NCBI GenBank assembly: GCA_003566715.1
Contig: PXCF01000135.1
Span: 26,112 to 90,111, forward strand
Direction: 5' to 3'
Length of the DNA: 64,000 bases
Source: Cryomorphaceae bacterium
GTDB taxonomy: Bacteria; Bacteroidota; Bacteroidia; Flavobacteriales; Schleiferiaceae
The stretch's first letter is position 1; each line of letters opens with the position of its first letter. The position numbers and the translations under genes are program-made. The notes beneath the pieces were generated by a model. That model did no database searches, was not told where the DNA came from, and worked only from the letters and a program-made list of their open reading frames with translations. Of the stretch, positions 35,949 through 44,237 are shown piece after piece.

Positions 35949-37374
35949 TCGAAATAATGCGTTTTACGAGGTGTTTTTCGCGGTACGCCAAAGCAGCCAC
36001 AAAAACCAACCAAACGATTAATTTAATCGACATGTGTATGTCTATTAAGCAAAAAGCAAAGGTAACAAATACTGCAAGGAATATGATAACGCCATTTACA
36101 AAAAAGCGATAAGGCACAAAATACCTCCGTTGTCCCCAATACAATGACAAAGACAGCATGATCAAATGCGAACCCAGGTTGGCCCATGCTGCTCCAATAA
36201 TTCCAATTCTCGGAAGGAGAATGAGATTCAATGAGATGGTAATCGCTGCCCCAATAAATGACAAATACATACCGAACCTGGTGGAATCAGACAATTTATA
36301 CCAGAGAGCGACGTGCATGATTAGTCCAAAAATCAACTGAGAAACCAATAAATATGGGAGAATATTAATAGCGTGGTGATATTTTGCGTCGATAAAAAAT
36401 TTAATAACATCTAAACCAGCTGCGATACCGGTCATGGCGACGACCAAAAACAGCACCAAGACATCAAAAATTCTGGCGTATTGCGCTTTCGCATCTTTGG
36501 TTTCCGAATTGGAAAAAATGAATGGTTCAATAGCGTATCTATAGGCCTGGATTGCCAAAGTCATAAACATTGCCAACTTGATAACCGCCGCATAAACACC
36601 ATTATCGAAGTCTCCCAGCACGTGTCGAATAATCATTCGATCGATTAATTCATTGGTTACTCCGGCCAATCCGGCCAACATGAGCGGGAACCCATAGATC
36701 ATCAGTGGCTTTATTTCTGAAAGGGAAAAGGAAGCCTTTTTGTGAGCGGGAATAAACATCAGCACCAACCATATAGAAGATAGTAGGTTGGCAATGAATA
36801 TCATTTCTACGTTGTGTTCCCCGTTGAAAAAAGGTACGTTAACCCCCTTACCATGGAGCAAGGGAGCTAGGAGGAAAAAGTACAAGTTGGTGAGAATATT
36901 AATTCCAATGCCCGTAAGTCTAATAAATGCAAACTTCAAGGCACGCATGTCCAATCTCAATTTGGCAAAAGGCACCGCTACCATCAATTCACCCGAGAGT
37001 ATACCTAAGGCCATATACAAATATTGCGGTTGCTCAACGTAGCCCATCCAAGAAAGAATAGCGTGACGAAAAACAAGCACCAAAAAGACAAAAAGCAGTG
37101 TGGTAGCCAATAAAAATCCATGAGCTACCGAGAACAGTTTATTAGGATCTGCCTCTGATTTCGAGGCGTGACGGAAAAAAGCAGTTTCCAGTCCAAAAGT
37201 CAACACTACAGTTAGAATTCCAATGGCTGCATATATATAAGCATTGGTTCCGTAGAGCTCTTCAGGTAGAAATTTGGTATGAAGTGGGGTGAGCAAAAAA
37301 TATGAAAACCTCCCTAAAATACTGGAAAGTCCGTAAATTGCTGTTTGACCCAAAAGTTTTTTTGCCGTGCTCAT
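35941..37374 (-). CDS. Polysaccharide flippase (MOP superfamily, Wzx-like)
   Basis: The 477-residue integral membrane protein has about 14 predicted helices and no signal peptide. The N-terminal LLGQTAIYGLSSILGRFSYFLLTPLHTKFL and AYIYAAIGILTVVLTFGLETAFFRHA are typical of the oligosaccharide flippase family that moves lipid-linked repeat units across the inner membrane. GIIGAAWANLGSHLIMLSLSLYW is a late-family motif. The gene sits next to a sugar nucleotidyltransferase, which fits surface-polysaccharide export. The 3' end overlaps dut by 8 bp. The substrate cannot be predicted. Confidence 0.85.
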   Translation of the reverse strand: MSTAKKLLGQTAIYGLSSILGRFSYFLLTPLHTKFLPEELYGTNAYIYAAIGILTVVLTFGLETAFFRHASKSEADPNKLFSVAHGFLLATTLLFVFLVLVFRHAILSWMGYVEQPQYLYMALGILSGELMVAVPFAKLRLDMRALKFAFIRLTGIGINILTNLYFFLLAPLLHGKGVNVPFFNGEHNVEMIFIANLLSSIWLVLMFIPAHKKASFSLSEIKPLMIYGFPLMLAGLAGVTNELIDRMIIRHVLGDFDNGVYAAVIKLAMFMTLAIQAYRYAIEPFIFSNSETKDAKAQYARIFDVLVLFLVVAMTGIAAGLDVIKFFIDAKYHHAINILPYLLVSQLIFGLIMHVALWYKLSDSTRFGMYLSFIGAAITISLNLILLPRIGIIGAAWANLGSHLIMLSLSLYWGQRRYFVPYRFFVNGVIIFLAVFVTFAFCLIDIHMSIKLIVWLVFVAALAYREKHLVKRIISNG

Positions 37375-37398
37375 ATTTATCGGGCGAAGGTAGCACCT

Positions 37399-40068
37399 TT
37401 ATCTAAATAAAGAAATATGGCCACTAAACCGCATTTCTTCTTGTGGCTCCAGACCTCGGTATACTACTCTTGCTACAAAGAAGTATGTTCCTTCAGCCGC
37501 TGGCCGACCATTTCTCATGTCGTTGCCATCCCATCCTTCTTCAATAAACTGATCAGTCGATTTATTTTTATACATCAAATTCCCCCAACGATTAAAGATT
37601 TGTATCTCGATATGATTGATATCTCGCGGAGTTGGCACGGGTCTAAAAAAGTCATTCTCTCCATCGCCATTGGGGGAGAAAACATTAGGGAACTCAATGT
37701 CTGGACAAGCGGGAATGCAAAATTCTTCAGAAAAATCGCTTTCTCTCGGTATTTGAAGAGGGTCTATGGGGTTCACCTTAACCACTGTTACCCGATAGCA
37801 ACCACTGAATGGCTTTTGAAAGCCCGTGGCCTCCATATCGCGAATACCACTATATGTTGGAGATTCTGAATATTCATCGCTTTTCTTTTTCTTGTAATAA
37901 ATGTTGAAGCCTAATAATTCGTGATCGGGACAATCTGGGATATCATTAAAATCGAATGAAAAAATCAACTCAGGATCTGGACATTCAAAGTCATTGAATA
38001 CGATGGGCGGACAAGGTTTTGCTGTATCTAAAGCCAAACCACAAGCAATTTGCGATCTATTTTCTAGTCCTTCCGGTAACCCACTGGCGTCAAAATATCC
38101 GAGTGTAAGTAGATAATAGCAGTACTCTTCGCCATTGACCAACCCGGTATCTACATAAAACCCTTCCGTAGAGAAACCGATGGAGTCAAAGTTACCACTT
38201 AATTGTGGTGATTCTCGGAAAACAACGATGGTGTCATTTCTCCACGGTCCATGAAATTGATAGGTCAAGGTGATTTGACCGTTACTGCCACGTGTTTGCA
38301 AAAATGGTTGTGTAGCGGGCACCGATTCACCCAATTTGGTTTCGGATGGCATCAATAGTAAGTCTACTCGATAATTATAAATACTATCTCGTGTATTTAA
38401 CCCCTCGTCGACAAAGGTCGTATCTGTAAGTTCATCTTTGGTTTCAATTAAGCTGAAGTTTTCTCCATCACCTCCAGTACCACGATAAAGCTCATAGCGA
38501 TATGGTGGAGGAAATAATACGGTATCTAGGTCGTAAGGTCGGGTCCAAGCAACATTGATCACACCATCGATGGTATCCGTTACTTCCACGTCTGCATTGG
38601 TAAGAACCGGAAGTGTTTTAGGCAACTCCGCACAGACTTCATCAGAAGCAATACTTTCTGCACCGTCTGGGTACACGGCTACTATGCGGTAGCAATAAAC
38701 GATGCCTACTTTTTCTGCGTCTTCGTCGCTGTAAAAAGTGTTATTGATACCATTTAACTCGGCAATTTTTTCAAACAACCCACCAGGCACACCGGTTTCG
38801 CATTGTCCGGGATCCCACCCTGAAGGCCCTTCCCTACGGTAAATATCGTATCTAACGGCCCCGTCACAGCGGGGAGATTGCCACGTAAGCTCTACGCCTA
38901 AGGCAGTACCAAAAGCATCCGGATTTCTAGGAGGAGGAGAGATTACTTGGATTTGTACCGTTTGGTACCCAGTTAACGCCGGTCTTCTGAGTGGCGGCGG
39001 ATTGTCTTGAGAACGAAGATAAACAAAATAATTTTGTTGTCTGATGTGGTTACAAGCCGTTCGCCAATTAAAGCGCCTGGTGATTGACCCAACCCCGTTG
39101 ATATTGCCACTTAAAAAAGCTGGTGTATCTACTTCAAAAGGACCTCCTTCAGCGCGCAAATCAAGTGGATCATTGTTGGGGTCAATGGCCATTATATCGA
39201 AAATTAACGTATCACCGGCTACAACACAAAATGGACCTATAGGTGGAATTTCCGGCGGATCATTGTCACAATCGCCCATGATGGTTACCTGTAAGTCTCG
39301 GGTGACACGACTTAACAGTGCCCATACGCCAGATGACGACTTACGGTATTCGAGAATTTCAATGGCAAAATTAAACTGACCTTGAATCTGCGGTACATCC
39401 CAAATTAAGTCGCCGGTAATGCTATCTATGGTAACCGGGTCCTGCACAAAAGACGGATCATACGTAGAGCCAAATGGTGTGCCGTTGACTCCACGAACAT
39501 CAACCAGTCGATAGGCCAAGGAATCACCATCTGCATCAAAAGCTGCTGGGTTGTGAACAAACAGTTTGCCCGCACACCCGTCATCAATAGGTGGGTTGAG
39601 TAATACAGGGCTGCTATTGGGTCCAAGAAACGGATCAATTATAATGGTTGTCTGTAAGTAAAAAACAACATTGACAGAATTGGGTATATTCGCGACACCT
39701 TGATTTCTATTGGGGTCTTGCATCGAAATGGTATACGTGCCTGAGGAAGGGTAACTATGCGTTCCTCTGTAAATATTCTTTTTTACATCATTGGCATTGG
39801 GTATAATTTCACCCATTCCTGCAGGTGCACAGCTTCCGGCTGTGTTTCCGTTGATTCTCGGAAGAAAACCAGATGTGTTGTCACCCCAAAACACTTCCAA
39901 CTCGCATCGATCGGCAGGACTGCTGTTTTTTGTATAGGTGGTAATGGTTACTTCATAATTGTTTCCCCCTAAATGTCGATAGGTTATTTCGCCCGCACGA
40001 TTGTGTGTGGCGTAACTCACTCTAAAAGTAAGCAAGAAGATACCAAATAATAAGATGAGTCTATTCAC
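37399..40068 (-). CDS. T9SS type B (gliding motility-associated C-terminal domain) surface protein
   Basis: The 889-residue protein has a signal peptide (LFGIFLLTFRVSYA), a first domain beginning HNRAGEITYRHLGGNNYEVTI that recurs in Bacteroidetes surface proteins, then Fn3-like modules (~370-760). It ends in the CHU_C/type B sorting domain: FPNVFSPNGDGENDFFRPVP … NRWGNLMYKN … GTYFFVARVVYRG. Type B signals use the T9SS and commonly retain proteins at the cell surface, including SprB-like adhesins. Its partner PorP/SprF-like gene is not next to it. The gene is a single unit with a 204-nt upstream gap. Confidence 0.9.
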   Translation of the reverse strand: MNRLILLFGIFLLTFRVSYATHNRAGEITYRHLGGNNYEVTITTYTKNSSPADRCELEVFWGDNTSGFLPRINGNTAGSCAPAGMGEIIPNANDVKKNIYRGTHSYPSSGTYTISMQDPNRNQGVANIPNSVNVVFYLQTTIIIDPFLGPNSSPVLLNPPIDDGCAGKLFVHNPAAFDADGDSLAYRLVDVRGVNGTPFGSTYDPSFVQDPVTIDSITGDLIWDVPQIQGQFNFAIEILEYRKSSSGVWALLSRVTRDLQVTIMGDCDNDPPEIPPIGPFCVVAGDTLIFDIMAIDPNNDPLDLRAEGGPFEVDTPAFLSGNINGVGSITRRFNWRTACNHIRQQNYFVYLRSQDNPPPLRRPALTGYQTVQIQVISPPPRNPDAFGTALGVELTWQSPRCDGAVRYDIYRREGPSGWDPGQCETGVPGGLFEKIAELNGINNTFYSDEDAEKVGIVYCYRIVAVYPDGAESIASDEVCAELPKTLPVLTNADVEVTDTIDGVINVAWTRPYDLDTVLFPPPYRYELYRGTGGDGENFSLIETKDELTDTTFVDEGLNTRDSIYNYRVDLLLMPSETKLGESVPATQPFLQTRGSNGQITLTYQFHGPWRNDTIVVFRESPQLSGNFDSIGFSTEGFYVDTGLVNGEEYCYYLLTLGYFDASGLPEGLENRSQIACGLALDTAKPCPPIVFNDFECPDPELIFSFDFNDIPDCPDHELLGFNIYYKKKKSDEYSESPTYSGIRDMEATGFQKPFSGCYRVTVVKVNPIDPLQIPRESDFSEEFCIPACPDIEFPNVFSPNGDGENDFFRPVPTPRDINHIEIQIFNRWGNLMYKNKSTDQFIEEGWDGNDMRNGRPAAEGTYFFVARVVYRGLEPQEEMRFSGHISLFR

Positions 40069-40272
40069 AAAAATAACCTATTGCTAAGCGTTGCCTATTT
40101 TTTATAAATGGCTATAAAACTACAACAAACATTCGATTTATGGCAGTTAAATTTATGGGTTAATGACTACAAAACCCGCGCCGTTTTTGTTTAAAATGAA
40201 AATCTTTATTTTACGATTTGTCTGCTAACAGCAAATAACCAATCAATACACTATATTTACACGCCAAAACCA

Positions 40273-40581
40273 ATGACCATGAAAAGAATAATTCACCTGT
40301 CACTTGCACCCTTTACCGTCATTCCCTTAATATTCACCATTGTTTTTATCATAAACTTGTTTTCCTTTCCCGATCTTTGGATCCCTTTAGAAACAATGTT
40401 TGCCTGGGTTTTGTATGTTGTCTTAATGATGATCGGACTTATTTCTTACTTCGTCGTACACATATTTTATACCGACCGTATACGCAGTGATAAAAAAACA
40501 CTTTGGACGATCCTCCTCTTTTTTGGACACGTAGTTGCGATACCCATTTATTGGTTTTTGTTTGTCGTAAATGATGAATAA
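40273..40581 (+). CDS. Small membrane protein of unknown function
   Basis: This 102-residue protein has three predicted transmembrane segments (LAPFTVIPLIFTIVFIINLF, MFAWVLYVVLMMIGLISYFVVHIFY and TILLFFGHVVAIPIYWFLFVV). A short basic loop (RIRSDKKT) suggests an inside face. I recognise no family; the pattern is reminiscent of short hypothetical Bacteroidetes membrane proteins. It is preceded by TATATTTA, one mismatch from TAnnTTTG. Without homology search this ORF is moderately supported by its codon pattern, its hydrophobicity and its isolation in a gap. Confidence 0.5.
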   Translation: MTMKRIIHLSLAPFTVIPLIFTIVFIINLFSFPDLWIPLETMFAWVLYVVLMMIGLISYFVVHIFYTDRIRSDKKTLWTILLFFGHVVAIPIYWFLFVVNDE

Positions 40582-40644
40582 ACCAGTAGCCACTTCTTCA
40601 ACACCAAACCGGCTTCTACCACCATTCTTTTTTAACTGATTACG

Positions 40645-40714
40645 CCAAACTAAATACCCCAAACTGAATACTCCAAACTAAATACTCCAAACAAAATACC
40701 CCAAACTAAATACA
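40645..40714. repeat. Five-copy 14-bp tandem repeat
   Basis: The consensus is CCAAACTAAATACC, repeated head to tail five times with single-base variants (40645-40658, 40659-40672, 40673-40686, 40687-40700, 40701-40714). It lies between the convergent small membrane gene and the sirtuin gene, ending 5 nt before the sirtuin stop. A variable-number minisatellite is likely. Confidence 0.9.
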
Positions 40715-40719
40715 AAAAA

Positions 40720-41409
40720 CTACCCCCCACCTAATCTATTGACCAAAATCTCCATCCCTTTCACCGCTCTTTCCTTGATTACCTCCACAAAAAACGGCAG
40801 CCCCATTGGCATTTCAGCAGCAGGATCGATGCAATAAACCCTACAATTAGATGGCGCATAGTTGATTAAGCCGGCAGCAGGATAAACCTGTAGAGAGGTA
40901 CCAACAATAATCATAATATCAGCTTCTGATATAATGGGAATGGCTTCTTCTATAGCGGGGACAGCTTCTCCAAACCAGACGACATGGGGTCTTAATTGAG
41001 AGCCGTCGGGAGCCAATTCGCCGAGAACAATGTCTTGGCCATATAGGTCAACAATTAAATTGGGATTGGTGGAACTCCTCCCCTTATCGAGCTCTCCATG
41101 AAGGTGTAATACCTTTTTTGAACCCGCACGTTCGTGTAAATTATCCACGTTCTGAGTGACTACATGTACGTCGTAATGACTTTGTAATTTGGCAATGGAC
41201 TCATGAGCGCCATTGGGCTCTACCTCGTACATCTGTCTTCTTCTGGCATTGTAAAAATCCAAAACAAGCGAAGGATTTACAGCAAAGGCTTCAGGTGTAG
41301 CCACTTCGTAAACGTTGTGATTTTCCCACAAACCACCGTTGTCACGAAAGGTCTTAACCCCACTTTCTGCGCTGATACCTGAGCCGGTAAAAAAAACCAT
41401 TTTTTTCAT
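40720..41409 (-). CDS. Sir2-family NAD-dependent deacylase lacking zinc-ribbon cysteines
   Basis: The 229-residue protein has the sirtuin NAD pocket GSGISAESGVKTFRDNGGLW, the catalytic TQNVDNLHERAG and LHLHGE, and the later GTSLQVYPAAGLI. FYNARRRQM contains the Tyr-x-x-Arg pair that in class III sirtuins (SIRT5, CobB) binds acidic acyl groups, so succinyl- or malonyl-lysine removal is possible. Between LHLHGELDKGRSS and the LRPHVVWFGE block no CxxC pair exists, so the zinc site typical of CobB is missing. Zinc-less sirtuins are known in some bacteria. It is followed by a tandem repeat block and preceded by the saccharopine dehydrogenase-like gene. Confidence 0.9.
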   Translation of the reverse strand: MKKMVFFTGSGISAESGVKTFRDNGGLWENHNVYEVATPEAFAVNPSLVLDFYNARRRQMYEVEPNGAHESIAKLQSHYDVHVVTQNVDNLHERAGSKKVLHLHGELDKGRSSTNPNLIVDLYGQDIVLGELAPDGSQLRPHVVWFGEAVPAIEEAIPIISEADIMIIVGTSLQVYPAAGLINYAPSNCRVYCIDPAAEMPMGLPFFVEVIKERAVKGMEILVNRLGGG

Positions 41410-41480
41410 ATGGTTGAATATTTCAAATGATGTCTGTTCACAACAACCGACCTTTACGATAGAACCAACAAATATGCCCC

Positions 41481-42812
41481 CTATAGACTTTCGTTAAAAT
41501 GAATACCATATTCTGACAATCGTTTTAACATGGGCTCATAAATCTCTTTGGTTACCGGAAGACGCACACCTGTTTGTTTGATTTTACCCGACAACATCAG
41601 CTCAGCGCCTAACGCTAGAGGCAGGCCTACGGTATCCGACATGGCGGTTTCCTTAGCCGATTTCCCTTCGTATACCATGGAGCTTTTTAACGTGTGGTGT
41701 TGGCTATCTAACTTGTATTCGACCTTGTGGAACATCACAATCATGTCGCGATCATCAGGTTTCATACGCCATTTTTTCATCAAAAGATGCTCGAGCAATT
41801 GCGCGGGGGTTCCTCTATTCAAGCCTATGGCTTCCTCGGAAAATAGACCAATCCACTCCAACTTCTCCATCAAATCGGAATCTTGCGGGATATTGAGATA
41901 GTGCATCAGTTTGAGCTCGATGCTGTCACTGGGATGGAAGGCCAAAAACATATTGACAAACTGACGGTGCGAAAGATTTTGTGTATCATCGATGTAGTAG
42001 GTATCGTCGGTCATGCCTAGTTTGACAAAGACATCCCATGCTCTACAAAAACCGGGACGGCGCAGGGTGCCACGAAAAATGGTAGGAACATCTTGCAAAC
42101 CATATGTGCTTCTATACCGAAGAGAATCGCGATTGGGATATCCTTCAAAGCGTCCATAATCAGGAATATTCATAAACTCAGTCCGACGAAAAAGCTGGTG
42201 ATACGGGATGTATTTATAGCGTCCTTCTTGACGAAACTTAACCGCTCCCCCAGATCCTGCCAAAACCACGTTTCTGGGGTTCCAACTGAAAATGTATTGC
42301 CAAGGGTTGTCCTCCAAACCAGGCGCAGGTAAGCCGCCGGTGAAAGACTCAAACCCCAAAATATCTGCGCCCTTATCCCTTAGGTCATTCAACATTTTCA
42401 TAGCAGATAAATGATCAATCCCCGGATCCACCCCCATTTCGTTGAGAAATAACAGTCCCTTGCGTTCGACCTCCGCATTTAATGCCTGCATCTCTTCCGA
42501 TACGTAAGAGGCCGTGAGCATGTTTACCCCAAAGGTCAAACAATCCTTGGCTATCACTACGTGCAAGTGCGCCGGAACCATAGAAACAACCAAGTCGGCG
42601 CGCTGAATAAGCTGCTGTCGAAGCCCATCATCATCAAGTGAAAAAACAACCGACTCGGTTCGATGATGCCCGGCTTTTTTTTCTGAGAGCAATGATTCAT
42701 CTCTATCGGCAATGATTAATGACCAATCATTTTTTTCACTTTTTTCTTGAATGTATCTTATAAAACGTGTCGCCGATCTTCCGGCGCCAAAAAGGACTAT
42801 CGTTTGAGACAT
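41481..42812 (-). CDS. Saccharopine dehydrogenase-like protein
   Basis: The track start (42860) is unlikely because homology begins at MSQTIVLFGAGRSATRFIRYI (ATG 42812, 443 residues). The Rossmann GAGRSA motif, IIADRDESL, DLVVSMVPAHLHVVIAKDC, MLTASYVSEEM, NEMGVDPGIDHLSAMKM and FTGGLPAPGLEDNPWQYIFSWNPRNV are hallmarks of the lysine-forming saccharopine dehydrogenase C-terminal half. It could oxidise saccharopine or a related substrate with NAD. The biosynthetic neighbours are absent, so the pathway is uncertain. The minus strand has TATTTTCG ~25 nt upstream, a one-mismatch -7 box. Confidence 0.85.
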   Translation of the reverse strand: MSQTIVLFGAGRSATRFIRYIQEKSEKNDWSLIIADRDESLLSEKKAGHHRTESVVFSLDDDGLRQQLIQRADLVVSMVPAHLHVVIAKDCLTFGVNMLTASYVSEEMQALNAEVERKGLLFLNEMGVDPGIDHLSAMKMLNDLRDKGADILGFESFTGGLPAPGLEDNPWQYIFSWNPRNVVLAGSGGAVKFRQEGRYKYIPYHQLFRRTEFMNIPDYGRFEGYPNRDSLRYRSTYGLQDVPTIFRGTLRRPGFCRAWDVFVKLGMTDDTYYIDDTQNLSHRQFVNMFLAFHPSDSIELKLMHYLNIPQDSDLMEKLEWIGLFSEEAIGLNRGTPAQLLEHLLMKKWRMKPDDRDMIVMFHKVEYKLDSQHHTLKSSMVYEGKSAKETAMSDTVGLPLALGAELMLSGKIKQTGVRLPVTKEIYEPMLKRLSEYGIHFNESL

Positions 42813-42916
42813 ATTTTCGTTAAATTTTGGAGCGAAAATAGAACACCTTAAAACGCCCACAAAGGCATTTGACTATTTAAACAAAATTTTACTTCCTTAT
42901 AGTCGCACAAGGTATC

Positions 42917-42924
42917 TATTTTTG
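42917..42924 (+). promoter_or_regulatory. -7 promoter box abutting the DUF4476 gene start
   Basis: TATTTTTG (TAnnTTTG) ends 4 nt before the GTG at 42929, so the transcript probably has no leader. No clear -33 TTG. Confidence 0.5.
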
Positions 42925-42928
42925 CAGC

Positions 42929-43783
42929 GTGAAATATCTACCCTTTTACATATTCATTCTTGTCCCTTTTATAGTGATGGGACAAAGAACAGTGGTGGTT
43001 TTTAGCCACGACACACTGCCTTTTCAATACGGCGACCACCCCACAGTCAACAGGTTGAAAATTGAAGGCGTCCCGGACTCAACAGTGAATATTGTTATGG
43101 ACATCAACGGGCGACAACAAGTAGTGAAGACCCTTCCTTACGGACAAAAGACTTTGGTTTACGAATTGCGACCGGGAAATCGGGGACAAATGGGTATGTG
43201 GTATCGAGGAGATCAAAGCCGCCCTGTTGACTTGACTGTTTCTTTTGAAAAAATTGATCGGTTGCTGGTGGCCGACGTAGAGAATGAAGATGAGCATACA
43301 TATGATGAGCAAGATACTGTTTTGCAGCCAGATTTTGTTGCCCTTACCCCCCCATCACAAACAATAGATAGAGACATAGAAAACATAACCGTAAGAGCAG
43401 AAGATACATTACTTCCCATTGTCAATCAGGACACTTCAACAGCAGAAACCCGTATGGAAGTAGAAACACACGCGGACACCTTACCCTCAAAAACAGACAA
43501 ACAATTAGCAGAGGAAGCCGTTGATATTTGGACTGCAGTTAAAGAAGCCTCTTTTGAGTTTGACAGGGTTCGGTTGTTGCGCAATTACTTCGTTGAACAA
43601 GGATGTTCCAAAGATGATGTATTTCGCGCGTTGAAACATTTGCGTTACGACCCATCCAGACTTGAACTTTGTCGCTACCTCGTCGATATTTGCAAAAGTG
43701 AGTTAAAAGAATGGCAAGCTGATATAGCGGAAACATTCTTTGTTTACCCCCATTTTAGAAAAGAATTTAACGACATGCTATGA
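42929..43783 (+). CDS. Exported DUF4476 protein
   Basis: The 284-residue protein starts with GTG and a signal peptide (MKYLPFYIFILVPFIVMGQ). After an N-terminal beta region (~25-115), which may be a small sandwich domain, and an acidic, threonine-rich linker, the C-terminal ~80 residues match DUF4476: FEFDRVRLLRNYFVEQGCSKDDVFRALKHLRYDPSRLELCRYLVDIC and FVYPHFRKEFNDML. The family function is unknown. The stop overlaps the next ATG (ATGA). A -7 box sits 4 nt before the start codon. Confidence 0.75.
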   Translation: MKYLPFYIFILVPFIVMGQRTVVVFSHDTLPFQYGDHPTVNRLKIEGVPDSTVNIVMDINGRQQVVKTLPYGQKTLVYELRPGNRGQMGMWYRGDQSRPVDLTVSFEKIDRLLVADVENEDEHTYDEQDTVLQPDFVALTPPSQTIDRDIENITVRAEDTLLPIVNQDTSTAETRMEVETHADTLPSKTDKQLAEEAVDIWTAVKEASFEFDRVRLLRNYFVEQGCSKDDVFRALKHLRYDPSRLELCRYLVDICKSELKEWQADIAETFFVYPHFRKEFNDML

Positions 43784-44172
43784 CATCAATAAGACTAGGA
43801 ATTGCTCTAGCAGCCATTGGCGTTGCCCTCGGTGCTTTAGGTGCCCATGCACTCGCCAATGTACTCGAACCACCAGCGCTAACATCATACTTAACTGCGG
43901 TAAGATATCAAATATACCATGCATTTGCCCTTATTTTACTTGGACTTTACCACCTCCAAACCAAAGAAGCAATTAGGACACCCTATTTATTGATGTCCAT
44001 TGGTGTCGTGTTGTTTTCCGGCTCCATTTACGGTCTCACCTTGCTTCCAATGCTGGACATATCAGCCCGCTGGCTCGGGCCAATTACACCAATTGGAGGG
44101 CTGCTCCTCATTTTCGGTTGGATGACTTGGCTGTGGACAACTTTTAAAAAAAAGTCTGCTTTGGGTGATTAA
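43780..44172 (+). CDS. DUF423 family small membrane protein (YgdD-like)
   Basis: This 130-residue protein has four predicted transmembrane helices. AIGVALGALGAHALANVLEPPALTSYLTAVRYQIYHAFALILLGL is the DUF423 signature, with conserved GAHAL and YHA. A second half has SGSIYGLTLLPM and GPITPIGGLLLIFGWMT. The function is unknown, the family being widespread in bacteria. It overlaps the DUF4476 gene by 4 bp (ATGA). The stop codon lies inside a palindrome upstream of pckA. Confidence 0.9.
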   Translation: MTSIRLGIALAAIGVALGALGAHALANVLEPPALTSYLTAVRYQIYHAFALILLGLYHLQTKEAIRTPYLLMSIGVVLFSGSIYGLTLLPMLDISARWLGPITPIGGLLLIFGWMTWLWTTFKKKSALGD

Positions 44173-44192
44173 TCACAAAGCGAAACGTTTCG
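44165..44192. promoter_or_regulatory. Two perfect 12-bp palindromes upstream of pckA, possible operator
   Basis: GTGATTAATCAC (44165-44176) overlaps the DUF423 stop, and CGAAACGTTTCG (44181-44192) lies 7 nt before the pckA -7 box, covering the -33 region. CGAAACGTTTCG has the AAACGTTT core of LacI-family operators, including the E. coli Cra site. The cognate regulator is not in the window. Confidence 0.55.
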
Positions 44193-44199
44193 TATTACC

Positions 44200-44207
44200 T
44201 ACCTTTG
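44200..44207 (+). promoter_or_regulatory. -7 promoter box of pckA
   Basis: TACCTTTG (TAnnTTTG) lies 30 nt upstream of ATG 44238. It contains the TTG at 44205 where the longest ORF begins, excluding that start. Confidence 0.65.
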
Positions 44208-44237
44208 CAAACAGATTCAAAACCAATATTAATACTC

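Noticed and set aside
40645-40714. Possible CRISPR-like array
   Set aside because: The repeats are head to tail with no spacers and only 14 bp long. No cas genes are present.
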